A DNA stretch of 63,909 nucleotides from Magnetococcales bacterium. GTDB taxonomy: Bacteria > Pseudomonadota > Magnetococcia > Magnetococcales > Magnetaquicoccaceae. This document shows, one piece after another, positions 34,269-42,555 of the stretch. A program made the translations under genes and the position numbers. The stretch spans positions 1 through 63,909 of the forward strand of contig JAANAU010000019.1 of NCBI GenBank assembly GCA_011089965.1, written 5' to 3'. Every line of letters begins with the position of its first letter. Positions within the stretch are counted from its first letter, which is position 1. Under the pieces are notes generated by a model, which was not told the origin of the DNA, searched no databases, and saw nothing but the letters and a program-made list of their open reading frames with translations.

Positions 34269-34876
34269 TTGGCACTCTCCTGGGCCGGAGTCTTGAAGAT
34301 ATGATCCTGATGCTCGGCAAAATATTCCAAACCACGTTTGATGGCTGCGACGATGGCGCGCGGGGTGATGGTGGCCCCGGCAAACTGGTCGAACTCGCCG
34401 CCATCCTTTTTGACCCCCCATTTGGCGTTTTTCAGGGTTTTGCCCTGGAAAGCATTGGGCCAGTCGGTTTTGACGATCTTGTCACCCAGACCCGGGGTTT
34501 CGGCATGGTTGACAATGCGGATGCCGGAGATGGCCCCCTGCGCATCCACGCCCATCAGGATATCGATATTGCCCGAATAACCATCCGGGGCTGTGACCAT
34601 GAAGGCAACGGCCATGGGTTCGTTCCCTTTGCGTGCCCGATAGAAGGGAACCGGTTTGGCCTGGCGATTGATGCGTTTGTCGCTCAACGATACGAAATCG
34701 GTGGCTGGAGAGTTGTCAAACCCTTTCGGCAACACTCTGGCCAGGGAGTCCAACAATTCCTGGCGTTTGGATTGGGCAATCGGCTCGCGGGTGATCCCTT
34801 CGACCATTGCCAGGATGGCCGTGGCGATCAATCCCACGGCCATGAGAATGACACCCATTCTGAGAAAGTGCGGCAT
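34265..34876 (-). CDS. rnfG: Rnf complex FMN-binding subunit RnfG
   Basis: A 203-residue protein with one N-terminal membrane helix and a periplasmic FMN_bind domain. The covalent flavin attaches to the threonine of the GATITPR segment near residue 171. Other family features are ETPGLGDKI and FAGATITPRAIV. It passes electrons between RnfD/E and the soluble side of the complex and lies between rnfD and rnfE as usual. Confidence 0.95.
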   Translation of the reverse strand: MPHFLRMGVILMAVGLIATAILAMVEGITREPIAQSKRQELLDSLARVLPKGFDNSPATDFVSLSDKRINRQAKPVPFYRARKGNEPMAVAFMVTAPDGYSGNIDILMGVDAQGAISGIRIVNHAETPGLGDKIVKTDWPNAFQGKTLKNAKWGVKKDGGEFDQFAGATITPRAIVAAIKRGLEYFAEHQDHIFKTPAQESAK

Positions 34877-34886
34877 TGCTGGCCTC

Positions 34887-35957
34887 CTATGCGCGGGTTT
34901 TCGCTTTGCCGTAGATTACGGGGCGCGAATACTGGTCGATGAGCGGCACAGCCGCGTTCATGATCACGATGGCAAACGAGACCCCTTCCGGATAGCCGCC
35001 CCAGGTGCGGATCAGATAGGTGAGCAATCCGCAACCAAAACCGAAGATGAGTTGTCCTCTGGGCGTGACCGGGGAGGTGACCATGTCGGTGGCCATGAAA
35101 AAGGCTCCGATGATCAGACCACCGGTTACCAGATGAAAGAGGGGATCCGGATATTTGGCAGGAGCGGTCAGCCAGAAGATTGCTGCCGGGATCAGGCATC
35201 CCAGCAGCATGGAGACCGGGATGTGCCAGGTGATGACCTTTCTGCGCAGCAGATAGATGCCACCCAGAATCAGCAGAATCGCGGAGGTTTCACCCAGCGA
35301 TCCCTTGATCATGCCTCCGGCGGCAGCAAAGATGTCAAAGTCATAACTGCCGCCCAGTGCCTCGCGTACTGTGCGTCCCAGGCCGACCTCGGTGCGGTAT
35401 TGGCCCAGCGGAGTGGCGGTGGAGATGGCATCCGCCAACTCCGGGGTGTTGAGAGGGGCAGAGAGAATGATGGCCAATCCTTCGGACAGAGAGTGGGCAT
35501 GTTCACCCAGCAGCGGAGTCGGGGCAGGCCAACTGGTCATCTGCACCGGGAAGGAGACCAGCAGGAAAACGCGGGCAATGAGGGCCGGATTGAACATGTT
35601 GTAACCCAGGCCGCCATACAGATGCTTGCCGATCACGACGGCAAAGAATCCACCGGCCACGCACATCCACCAGGGGGAGTTGGGTGGCAGGGTCATGGCG
35701 AGCAGCAATCCGGTCAAGGCAGCGGATTGATCGTTCAGGGTGGAGGGGTGGCGACGCATGAGATTCACCAACCGCTCGGTGATGACGCAGGCGAGCATGG
35801 TGATGAGCATCACGAAGAGGGCTGACCAGCCGAACACCATGACCCCCATGGCCGCAGCCGGCAACAGTGCCAGGATGACCGCCTTCATGAGGGCAGGGAT
35901 GGTCAAGCCGCCATGCACATGGGGTGAGGATGAGGTCAGAAAATGGATGGAACTCAT
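34887..35957 (-). CDS. rnfD: Rnf complex subunit RnfD
   Basis: A 356-residue polytopic protein of the NqrB/RnfD family. The covalent-FMN site is the threonine in AISTATPLGQ (near residue 187). The N-terminal SSPHVHGGLTIP segment is typical. About nine hydrophobic helices follow. Its start overlaps the rnfC stop by 4 nt, so the subunits are made together. Confidence 0.95.
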   Translation of the reverse strand: MSSIHFLTSSSPHVHGGLTIPALMKAVILALLPAAAMGVMVFGWSALFVMLITMLACVITERLVNLMRRHPSTLNDQSAALTGLLLAMTLPPNSPWWMCVAGGFFAVVIGKHLYGGLGYNMFNPALIARVFLLVSFPVQMTSWPAPTPLLGEHAHSLSEGLAIILSAPLNTPELADAISTATPLGQYRTEVGLGRTVREALGGSYDFDIFAAAGGMIKGSLGETSAILLILGGIYLLRRKVITWHIPVSMLLGCLIPAAIFWLTAPAKYPDPLFHLVTGGLIIGAFFMATDMVTSPVTPRGQLIFGFGCGLLTYLIRTWGGYPEGVSFAIVIMNAAVPLIDQYSRPVIYGKAKTRA

Positions 35958-37495
35958 GGTGCGCTCTCCTCGTGGGCGGGTTGGGCCGCAGGGGCTGGTT
36001 GCGCGGTGGTGGGTTTGGGTGCGGCAGCGGCAGCTTTTTTCCGGGCTTCGGCGGCCAGGCGCATCTCCTCTTTTTTGCGTTCTTTTTCGGCTTTTTCTGC
36101 CTCCATGCGGGCCAGTTTGGCCTGGGAGCGCATTTTGGAGAGTTCATTTTTCTCTTTGGTGCGTTTGTCTGTTGCCAGGGCCAGTTTGCCATAGCGGAAA
36201 TAATGGACCAAAGGGATCTGGGCCGGGCAGACATAGGCGCAACTGCCACATTCGATGCAATCCATGAGGTTGACATCGAGCAGTTGGTCGATCAGATCAT
36301 GTTTGGCGCGCCAAGCCATTTCGCACGGGGTGAGTTGGATCGGACAGACTTGCAGGCAGTTGCCGCAGCGGATGCAGGGTTGTTCCGGTGCGATATGGAT
36401 TTCGTTGGCCAACATGGCCAGAAGACCCGAACTGCCCTTGACCACGGGAATTTGCAGGTCATTGAGGGCAATGCCCATCATGGGACCGCCCATGATCACT
36501 TTTTTGACCCCTTTTTTCAACCCGCCGCAATAATCCAGCAGCGCCTGTACCGGTGTGCCGATGGGAACTTCCAGATTGGCCGGACGGGTGATGCCCAGAC
36601 CCGTGACCGTGACCACCCGTTTGATCAGGGGGTGTCCGAATTTGACCGCATCGCGTACGGCCAGGGCTGTCGCCACGTTGTGCACGATCACCCCGATGTC
36701 GATGGGCAGGCCCCCTGATGGAACCTGGCGGTGGGTCAAAGCCTCGATGAGCTGTTTTTCCGCACCCTGGGGATACATCACCGGTAAAGAGACGACCTGG
36801 ATATTGGGGTGATCCTGTACACTGCGACGCATGGCCTGAATGGCCCCGGGTTTGTTGTCCTCGATGCCGATGATGCAGTTCGAGGTTTGCAAAGCCTGGA
36901 GCATGATGCGGATCCCCTCGACGATCTCAGCAGCACGCTCTTCCATCAGGCGGGCATCACACGTGAGATAGGGTTCGCACTCCACACCATTGATGATCAG
37001 CAGGTCAGCGACTTTATCCTTGGGGGGGGAGAGTTTGATGAAGCTTGGAAAGGTCGCGCCTCCCAGACCCACGACGCCTGCGGCGCGGACCTTGTCGCGA
37101 ATGGTTTGGGGTGGGGCGGTGAACGGATCATCCACCCCTTTGAGATCCGGGTGCCACTGATCGAGACCATCCGGGATCAGCACGATGCAGGGCATGGTCA
37201 GTCCCGACGGATGGGCGATGACATGCTCGATGACCGTTTCTATGGTGCCGGAGGTCGGGGCATGGATCGGGGCTGAGACAAAACCACCAGCCATGCCAAT
37301 GGTTTGTCCCTTGTAGACCGTGCTGCCGGGGGTCACACAGGGGTCACATGGTGTCCCGATGTGCTGGTGCAGTGGAATGTAGAGTTTCTCCGGCAGGGGC
37401 AATGGTTCGATGGGGCAGTGACGCGACAGCTCCTTGAACTCTTTGGGATGGACCCCTCCGTGGAATTTTTTCAATACCGTTGCCATGATGCCCAT
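35954..37495 (-). CDS. rnfC: Rnf complex NADH-binding subunit RnfC
   Basis: A 513-residue peripheral protein. It has the SLBB/NADH-FMN region (GLGGATFPSFIKLSPP) and two [4Fe-4S] motifs, CIRCGNCLQVCPIQLTPCEM and CIECGSCAYVCPAQIP. The C-terminal ~80 residues are a charged, Ala/Pro-rich tail (ARMEAEKAEKERKKEEM) that is common but variable in this subunit. The start at 37495 has GAGG 7 nt away; MATVLKK (9 nt downstream) is a possible alternative. RnfC exchanges electrons with NADH. Confidence 0.95.
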   Translation of the reverse strand: MGIMATVLKKFHGGVHPKEFKELSRHCPIEPLPLPEKLYIPLHQHIGTPCDPCVTPGSTVYKGQTIGMAGGFVSAPIHAPTSGTIETVIEHVIAHPSGLTMPCIVLIPDGLDQWHPDLKGVDDPFTAPPQTIRDKVRAAGVVGLGGATFPSFIKLSPPKDKVADLLIINGVECEPYLTCDARLMEERAAEIVEGIRIMLQALQTSNCIIGIEDNKPGAIQAMRRSVQDHPNIQVVSLPVMYPQGAEKQLIEALTHRQVPSGGLPIDIGVIVHNVATALAVRDAVKFGHPLIKRVVTVTGLGITRPANLEVPIGTPVQALLDYCGGLKKGVKKVIMGGPMMGIALNDLQIPVVKGSSGLLAMLANEIHIAPEQPCIRCGNCLQVCPIQLTPCEMAWRAKHDLIDQLLDVNLMDCIECGSCAYVCPAQIPLVHYFRYGKLALATDKRTKEKNELSKMRSQAKLARMEAEKAEKERKKEEMRLAAEARKKAAAAAPKPTTAQPAPAAQPAHEESAP

Positions 37496-37516
37496 GGTAG
37501 CGCCTCGTTAACCGGG

Positions 37517-38056
37517 TCAATGGATCGTTGGGGTTGGACCGGCGGGTTTTTCCCACTGCCAAGTGAAGATGCTGACTGACAGGGGGATCATTTCGATGCA
37601 ATCGACCGGGCAGGGTTCGACACAGGCCTCACAATCGGTACACATGTCGGCGATCACGGTATGGGACTGTTTGTTGGCACCGATGATGGCATCCACCGGA
37701 CAGGCCTTGATGCAGGCCGTGCAACCGATGCATCGGTCTTCGTAGATGTAGGCCACGCGCGGACCACGTTCCACCATGGCCACCGGTTCCACACCCAGAA
37801 TGCCGGCGATTACCTCCATGGATTGCACGCCACCCGGAGTGCAGAGCGATATGGAGACCTTTTCCTCTCCGGCCAGGGCTTCGGCATAGGCTCCGCAGCC
37901 GGGATAGCCGCAGTTGCCACAGTTGGTGGATGGCAGAGCAGCTTTCAGATTCTCCACCAGGGGATTGCCTTCGACATGAAACTTGATGGCGGCATAGCCC
38001 AGTCCCAGACCTGCCACCAGGGCCATGCCTCCCATGCTCAGAACAGCCTCGATCAT
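37517..38056 (-). CDS. rnfB: Rnf complex iron-sulfur subunit RnfB
   Basis: A 179-residue protein. It has an N-terminal membrane helix, the four-cysteine [Fe-S] motif NCGNCGYPGCGAYAEAL with a further cysteine at SLCTPGG, and two ferredoxin motifs (CIGCTACIKACPVDAI and CTDCEACVEPCPVDCI). The ~20-residue C-terminus is slightly shorter than in some RnfBs. It is thought to be the ferredoxin-oxidising part of the complex. Confidence 0.95.
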   Translation of the reverse strand: MIEAVLSMGGMALVAGLGLGYAAIKFHVEGNPLVENLKAALPSTNCGNCGYPGCGAYAEALAGEEKVSISLCTPGGVQSMEVIAGILGVEPVAMVERGPRVAYIYEDRCIGCTACIKACPVDAIIGANKQSHTVIADMCTDCEACVEPCPVDCIEMIPLSVSIFTWQWEKPAGPTPTIH

Positions 38057-38092
38057 GGTAACTCCTTTAAAATCATAGTGCTGTGTAGAGAA

Positions 38093-38671
38093 TTATTTGA
38101 CCATGCCGGCAAAGCCCATGAAGGCCAACGACAACAGTCCGGCGTTGACCAGGGCAATCGGGGCACCTTTGAACAAGGTCGGCACATCGGCCAGGTCGAT
38201 GCGTTCCCGCATTCCGGCAAACAGCACCAGAATCAGGCCGAAACCGGCTGCCGCTCCAAAACCGTTCATGGTGGCCTGGAGAAAGTTCAACTCCTTTTGG
38301 ATGTTGATGATCGTCACGCCCAGCACCACGCAGTTGGTGCTGATGAGCGGCAGAAAGATCCCCAGAGAGTCGTAGAGAGCCGGGCTGGTCTTGTGAACGA
38401 TCATCTCCGTCAGTTGCACCAGAGCGGCGATGATGAGAATGAAGGCCAGGGTGCGCAGGTAGTCCAATCCCAATGGGTCGAGAATATAGCGTTGGCTCAA
38501 CCAGGTGATGATGGAGGAGAGCGTGATGACGAAGACCACGGCATAGGCCATGCCAATGGCGGTCTCGACTTTTTTGGAGACGCCCAGAAATGGGCAGATG
38601 CCGAGAAATTTGGTCAGGACGTAGTTGTTGACCAGGATCGTGCTGACCAGAATCATGATGTAATCTGTCAT
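38093..38671 (-). CDS. rnfA: Rnf complex subunit RnfA
   Basis: A 192-residue six-helix protein of the RnfA/NqrE family ([38 protein letters not shown]). The two conserved cysteines hold the intramembrane [2Fe-2S] with RnfE. It is the first gene of the operon. The divergent mrp gene is 247 nt away, so the rnf promoter lies in 38672-38917. Confidence 0.96.
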   Translation of the reverse strand: MTDYIMILVSTILVNNYVLTKFLGICPFLGVSKKVETAIGMAYAVVFVITLSSIITWLSQRYILDPLGLDYLRTLAFILIIAALVQLTEMIVHKTSPALYDSLGIFLPLISTNCVVLGVTIINIQKELNFLQATMNGFGAAAGFGLILVLFAGMRERIDLADVPTLFKGAPIALVNAGLLSLAFMGFAGMVK

Positions 38672-38917
38672 GGCGAACGTACCTTGGTGGCAAGTGGCTG
38701 CTGAATCGGGTTTCGACGCCCCTCAACGTCAGAAACCCCAAGAGTAGGGGCGAATATTTAATACTCCTGAACTGTAATATCGACAATGGAAAAAATTGCG
38801 TTGCGCATGGCTTTTGTGTGTGCAACAGTGCTTGACTCGCGGGAAGATCCGGTTCATGCTACTTTTTTTGCATTTAGAACAATGTTTTGAAACCATCAGG
38901 CTCCTGGGAGGAACGGC

Positions 38918-40000
38918 ATGCCACAGATTCAAGCAGATCAGGTTCTGGAAGCGTTGAAACAGGTCATGGACCCGGATTTGAAGCGCAATATCGTCAGTTT
39001 GGGGTTTGTCAAGGATCTGGTCATCGACAAAGGTCGGGTGACGTTCAAGGTTGAGTTGACCACGCCAGCCTGTCCGGTCAAGGGGTTGTTGCAAAAACAG
39101 GCCCACGATGTGGTGGCAGCACTGCCTGGAGTGAGCCAGGTGGATGTGGTGATGACGGCGCAGGTGCGGGCTTCGCAAAAGAAGGAGAACACCGACCTGA
39201 TTCCCGGGGTGCGCAACGTGATTGCCGTGGCCTCGGGCAAGGGCGGGGTGGGCAAATCGACCACAGCGGTCAATCTGGCGTTGGCTTTGGCGGAGAGCGG
39301 TGCCCGGGTGGGCATTCTGGATGCTGATATTTATGGTCCCAGTCTGCCGCGCATGCTGGATGTCACGGACAAACCCGAACCTGGTGAAGGACGCAAGATG
39401 GCCCCGGTGCGGGCGTATGGCCTGGCAGCGATGTCGATGGGGTTTTTCATGGATGAGGCCCAACCCGTGGTGTGGCGCGGACCCATGGTCGGCATGGCAG
39501 TGGAACAGATGTTGCGAGATGTGGATTGGGGAGAGTTGGATTATCTGGTGGTCGATCTGCCCCCGGGCACGGGAGATGCCCAATTGACCCTGGCGCAAAA
39601 GGTGCCGATCACGGGTGTGGTGATCGTCTCCACCCCACAGGCCGTGGCCCTGGCCGATGTGCGACGCGGAGTCAACATGTTTTTGAAGGTGGATGTTCCG
39701 GTCCTGGGTGTGATCGAAAACATGTCCTATTATCTCTGCCCGCAGTGTGGTCATCGGGCAGACATTTTTGATCACGGCGGTGCACGCACCGAGGCCGAGG
39801 CCATGGGCACGGTCTTTCTGGGAGACATTCCCTTGGATATCGTCATTCGCCAAGACATGGATGCAGGCCATCCGATCATGGTGGCGCGTCCCGACTCTCC
39901 GCAGGCGCAACGCTATCGGGAGATCGCCTCCCAGATGGCGGCGCGGGTGGCCAGTCTGAGTTTTCAGGAGAGCCGTTTTCCCAATATCATTGTCGAGTGA
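38918..40000 (+). CDS. mrp: Iron-sulfur cluster carrier protein, Mrp/ApbC/NBP35 family
   Basis: A 360-residue P-loop ATPase. Residues ~1-80 are a MIP18/DUF59 domain (MDPDLKRNIVSLGFVKDL). The deviant Walker A is SGKGGVGKST at residues 106-115. The cluster-binding CPQC motif is in YLCPQCGHRADIF. It carries [4Fe-4S] clusters to target proteins. Standing opposite the rnf operon, which needs many such clusters, it is in a sensible place. The start has GGGAGGAAC just upstream. Confidence 0.95.
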   Translation: MPQIQADQVLEALKQVMDPDLKRNIVSLGFVKDLVIDKGRVTFKVELTTPACPVKGLLQKQAHDVVAALPGVSQVDVVMTAQVRASQKKENTDLIPGVRNVIAVASGKGGVGKSTTAVNLALALAESGARVGILDADIYGPSLPRMLDVTDKPEPGEGRKMAPVRAYGLAAMSMGFFMDEAQPVVWRGPMVGMAVEQMLRDVDWGELDYLVVDLPPGTGDAQLTLAQKVPITGVVIVSTPQAVALADVRRGVNMFLKVDVPVLGVIENMSYYLCPQCGHRADIFDHGGARTEAEAMGTVFLGDIPLDIVIRQDMDAGHPIMVARPDSPQAQRYREIASQMAARVASLSFQESRFPNIIVE

Positions 40001-40007
40001 GACGCCA

Positions 40008-40042
40008 TTTTTCCGCGACGGATCGTTTCCGTCGCGGAAAAA
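40008..40042. repeat. Perfect inverted repeat after mrp
   Basis: TTTTTCCGCGACGG and its complement CCGTCGCGGAAAAA are separated by ATCGTTT. The stem is extremely stable. On the plus strand no T-run follows, because the A/T base pairs are in the stem itself; the symmetrical form can act as a terminator on either strand, or as an RNA processing signal between mrp and the Cys-rich gene. Confidence 0.65.
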
Positions 40043-40066
40043 AGGGTCGGATGGAGTGGTGTGGCC

Positions 40067-40345
40067 ATGCAGTTCAGCCATCAGTTCTTCGAGAATGTGG
40101 CGTGTGAGTACTATCCCTGCCATCCCATACCAGAGGGCAGGCATCTCAATTGCCTGTTCTGTTTCTGTCCGTTGTATCCCTATGAAAACTGTCCAGGAAC
40201 GCCAATCTGGCTGGAGTCCGGCATCAAGGATTGTTCGGCCTGTACCACCACAGCCTATGAAGATGCCTATGCCACGGTGATCGATTTCATCATGACCGCT
40301 CCCAGGAATCCGCCCCAAACCAAATCATCCGGTGGAGACGAATGA
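40067..40345 (+). CDS. Cysteine-rich small domain protein (PF04071-like)
   Basis: A 92-residue protein. The pattern FFENVACEYYPCHP then LNCLFCFCPLYPYENC and CSACTT matches the cysteine-rich small domain found in bacteria and archaea, often attached to cobalamin or metal-related proteins. At least nine cysteines suggest metal binding or Fe-S. The start is ATG at 40067, with GTG two codons earlier. The stop overlaps the start of the DUF115 gene by 4 nt, so it is co-translated with it. Confidence 0.78.
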   Translation: MQFSHQFFENVACEYYPCHPIPEGRHLNCLFCFCPLYPYENCPGTPIWLESGIKDCSACTTTAYEDAYATVIDFIMTAPRNPPQTKSSGGDE

Positions 40346-42555
40346 ACGACTGGTTGCATGCCAATGGTCAGATCCTGGCACAACGCTGGCCGGATGTATG
40401 GGCATGGCTGACATCCACCTCAGAGCCACCCCGGCTTGCCTGGGAGCCGGATGGAACACCCCTCTTTGAAGGCCGTCTGCTCTGCTCACGGCATGATCGT
40501 CTGCATGAGGCCCGTTGGCAGATGGCAGCCATTCCCGAGGATGTCCGGCAAATTCGGGTGTATGGAGTGGGATCCGGAGAGGTGGTCCGGTTGCTGTTGC
40601 AGCGGGAGCGGTTGGAACGGCTGGTGGTGGTGCCGATCCATGCGGCAGGTGCTGCGATGGCCTGGAGCAGCCTGGATCATCGGGATTGGTTGCAAGATCC
40701 CCGCATCACGGTGCAAACCCCCAGAGAGCATGGAGATCGACCCCAATGGCCCTGGGTGGTGATCCCTTTTGAACTGGCACATCCCTGCACCGAAAGTGCC
40801 GGGGAGCGGTTGCGCAGTCGTCTGCAATTCGATCTGGATGAGGCGATTGTGAATCAGGATGCGGTGCGTCTGCCTTGGTTGCAACCCCATATCGACCGCA
40901 ATGCCCCGTTCTGGCAGCAGGATGCCGATGTGGCCACTCTTGCAGGTCTATGGCAGGGGCAGACTGTATTGATTGCCGCAGCGGGTCCGTCACTGGCGGA
41001 CCATTTTGGTCCATTGCGTACCGCCCGGTTTCCCCTGATCGCCGTTGGAGCCGCACTGAAACCATTGCTGGCAGCAGACATTCATCCGGATGTGGTGATC
41101 ACGGTGGATCCGTTTCCGATCACGGTCCAGCATTTTTGTACCGATCTGACCCCGATGCATGCGACCACGTTGGTCTATTTTCCGGCTACCGATCCGTGGG
41201 TGGTGGCCAACTGGCCCGGACCCCGTTGCGTTGCCAGTTCGGATGGGGTGCTGTATCAGAATTTTCGTGCCGTGCGGCCTGCAACCACCTGCCTGTTCAC
41301 CAGTGGTACGGTGACTCATGCAGCGGCGGATCTGGCCGTGCTGCTGGGCGCCGGGCGAGTTGTTTTTCTGGGGGCCGATTTTGCGTTTCCCGGTGGGCGG
41401 AAACATGTGGCCGGGAGTGCCCATCGCCGAGATGCGGTCTCCTCCACGGCAGAGACCGTCCCCAATGGCTGGGGTGAGCCGGTCGCAACCTTGGCATCCT
41501 TGAAATGTTTCCTGCACGATCTGGAACATCTGCTCGCCCGGCATCAGCATGTGGCCTGGTGGCAGGCCAGCCGCCGTGGGGCGCAGATCCAGGGTTGTCG
41601 CTATCCTGAAGGGAGCGATCTGGAGAGCTGGTTGGCCATACCCTGGACCAAAGAGCCAAGACCACCGGTTGCACGGTTGTTGCAGCAGGCACAGGCGAAA
41701 GTCCGGGAGGGGTTCTGGTCCGAAGCAGGCCATCTGTTGGACCAGGTGGATCCGGTTGAGTTGCCGGATGCTGTGGATCGGCTGTTTCTGGCCATGGTCT
41801 GTCTGCATAACGGTGTCACCGAACGTGCCGGAGAATTATTAACGGAACTTATTGAGAGTCCGGTTGCCGTTCCACATGTCCAAATCAGGGTCATGGCCCT
41901 GCATGGGGAGATGTTGGCCAAAAGCGCACCGGATGAGGGTTTGCATCTGTTGCGTTCGGCTTTGGATCTGGCGCGTGCTGCCGGTCTGATCCGGGAAGAG
42001 GGGTTTGTGCAGAGCCGTGTGGCGCGCTTCTGCCGCCAGCGCGGTCAGTTGTTGGCAGCCGAGCGGGCCTGGCGTGAGGCGATCCATCTGACCGAATCTT
42101 GCGAAGAACAACCTTTTTTTCAGGTGGAGTTGGCTGATCTGTTGCAACAACAGCAACAGGCTGTGGCCGCAGAAGCGGTTCTGCATCAAGCGTTGCCGGT
42201 GTTTGAACGGTTTGGGCTGGTGTTTGGTGCGGCATGGGCACGTCAACAGCTCTTTTTGTTGCATGTGGCCTTTCCCCAGGGCGATCCACCGGAAGATGTT
42301 GCGTGTACCCGGATCATGCAACAGGTGATCGGAGCCTTGCGTCAAGGACGCATTGCCACCGGCAATCACTCTCTCGTTCGTGCCATTGACTGTCTGCTGA
42401 AGGCCATTCAGGCCGGACGCCTGGTGGCAGCACCCCCTTTGCCAGCCTTGTTGAAAGCGGTGGTCTCGGCCCAGACCGCGCGCGATTGGGTGCGGGTGTC
42501 GGATCTGTTGGAATATGATTTGGCCGCGTATTGTCGCACGAAAAACGGATCATGA
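40342..42555 (+). CDS. MptE-like/DUF115 protein with helical-repeat C-terminus
   Basis: A 737-residue protein. Residues ~190-400 hold a DUF115/6-hydroxymethylpterin-pyrophosphokinase-MptE-like domain (QTVLIAAAGPSLADH; SGTVTHAAADLAVLLGAGRVVFLGADFAF). In flagellated bacteria such proteins are often motility accessory (Maf) factors for flagellin glycosylation. From ~440 on there are repeated helix pairs (TPR-like). The exact activity here is unknown; there is no flagellin gene in this window. It is coupled to both neighbours by 4-nt overlaps. Confidence 0.8.
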   Translation: MNDWLHANGQILAQRWPDVWAWLTSTSEPPRLAWEPDGTPLFEGRLLCSRHDRLHEARWQMAAIPEDVRQIRVYGVGSGEVVRLLLQRERLERLVVVPIHAAGAAMAWSSLDHRDWLQDPRITVQTPREHGDRPQWPWVVIPFELAHPCTESAGERLRSRLQFDLDEAIVNQDAVRLPWLQPHIDRNAPFWQQDADVATLAGLWQGQTVLIAAAGPSLADHFGPLRTARFPLIAVGAALKPLLAADIHPDVVITVDPFPITVQHFCTDLTPMHATTLVYFPATDPWVVANWPGPRCVASSDGVLYQNFRAVRPATTCLFTSGTVTHAAADLAVLLGAGRVVFLGADFAFPGGRKHVAGSAHRRDAVSSTAETVPNGWGEPVATLASLKCFLHDLEHLLARHQHVAWWQASRRGAQIQGCRYPEGSDLESWLAIPWTKEPRPPVARLLQQAQAKVREGFWSEAGHLLDQVDPVELPDAVDRLFLAMVCLHNGVTERAGELLTELIESPVAVPHVQIRVMALHGEMLAKSAPDEGLHLLRSALDLARAAGLIREEGFVQSRVARFCRQRGQLLAAERAWREAIHLTESCEEQPFFQVELADLLQQQQQAVAAEAVLHQALPVFERFGLVFGAAWARQQLFLLHVAFPQGDPPEDVACTRIMQQVIGALRQGRIATGNHSLVRAIDCLLKAIQAGRLVAAPPLPALLKAVVSAQTARDWVRVSDLLEYDLAAYCRTKNGS

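Noticed and set aside
38672-38917. Sigma-54 site (TGGCAAGTGGCTGCT) before rnfA/mrp
   Set aside because: The GG and GC are not 10 nt apart, so the spacing rule fails.
40008-40042. Classic rho-independent terminator for mrp
   Set aside because: No T-run follows on the plus strand; the A/T bases belong to the stem. It is listed as an inverted repeat instead.
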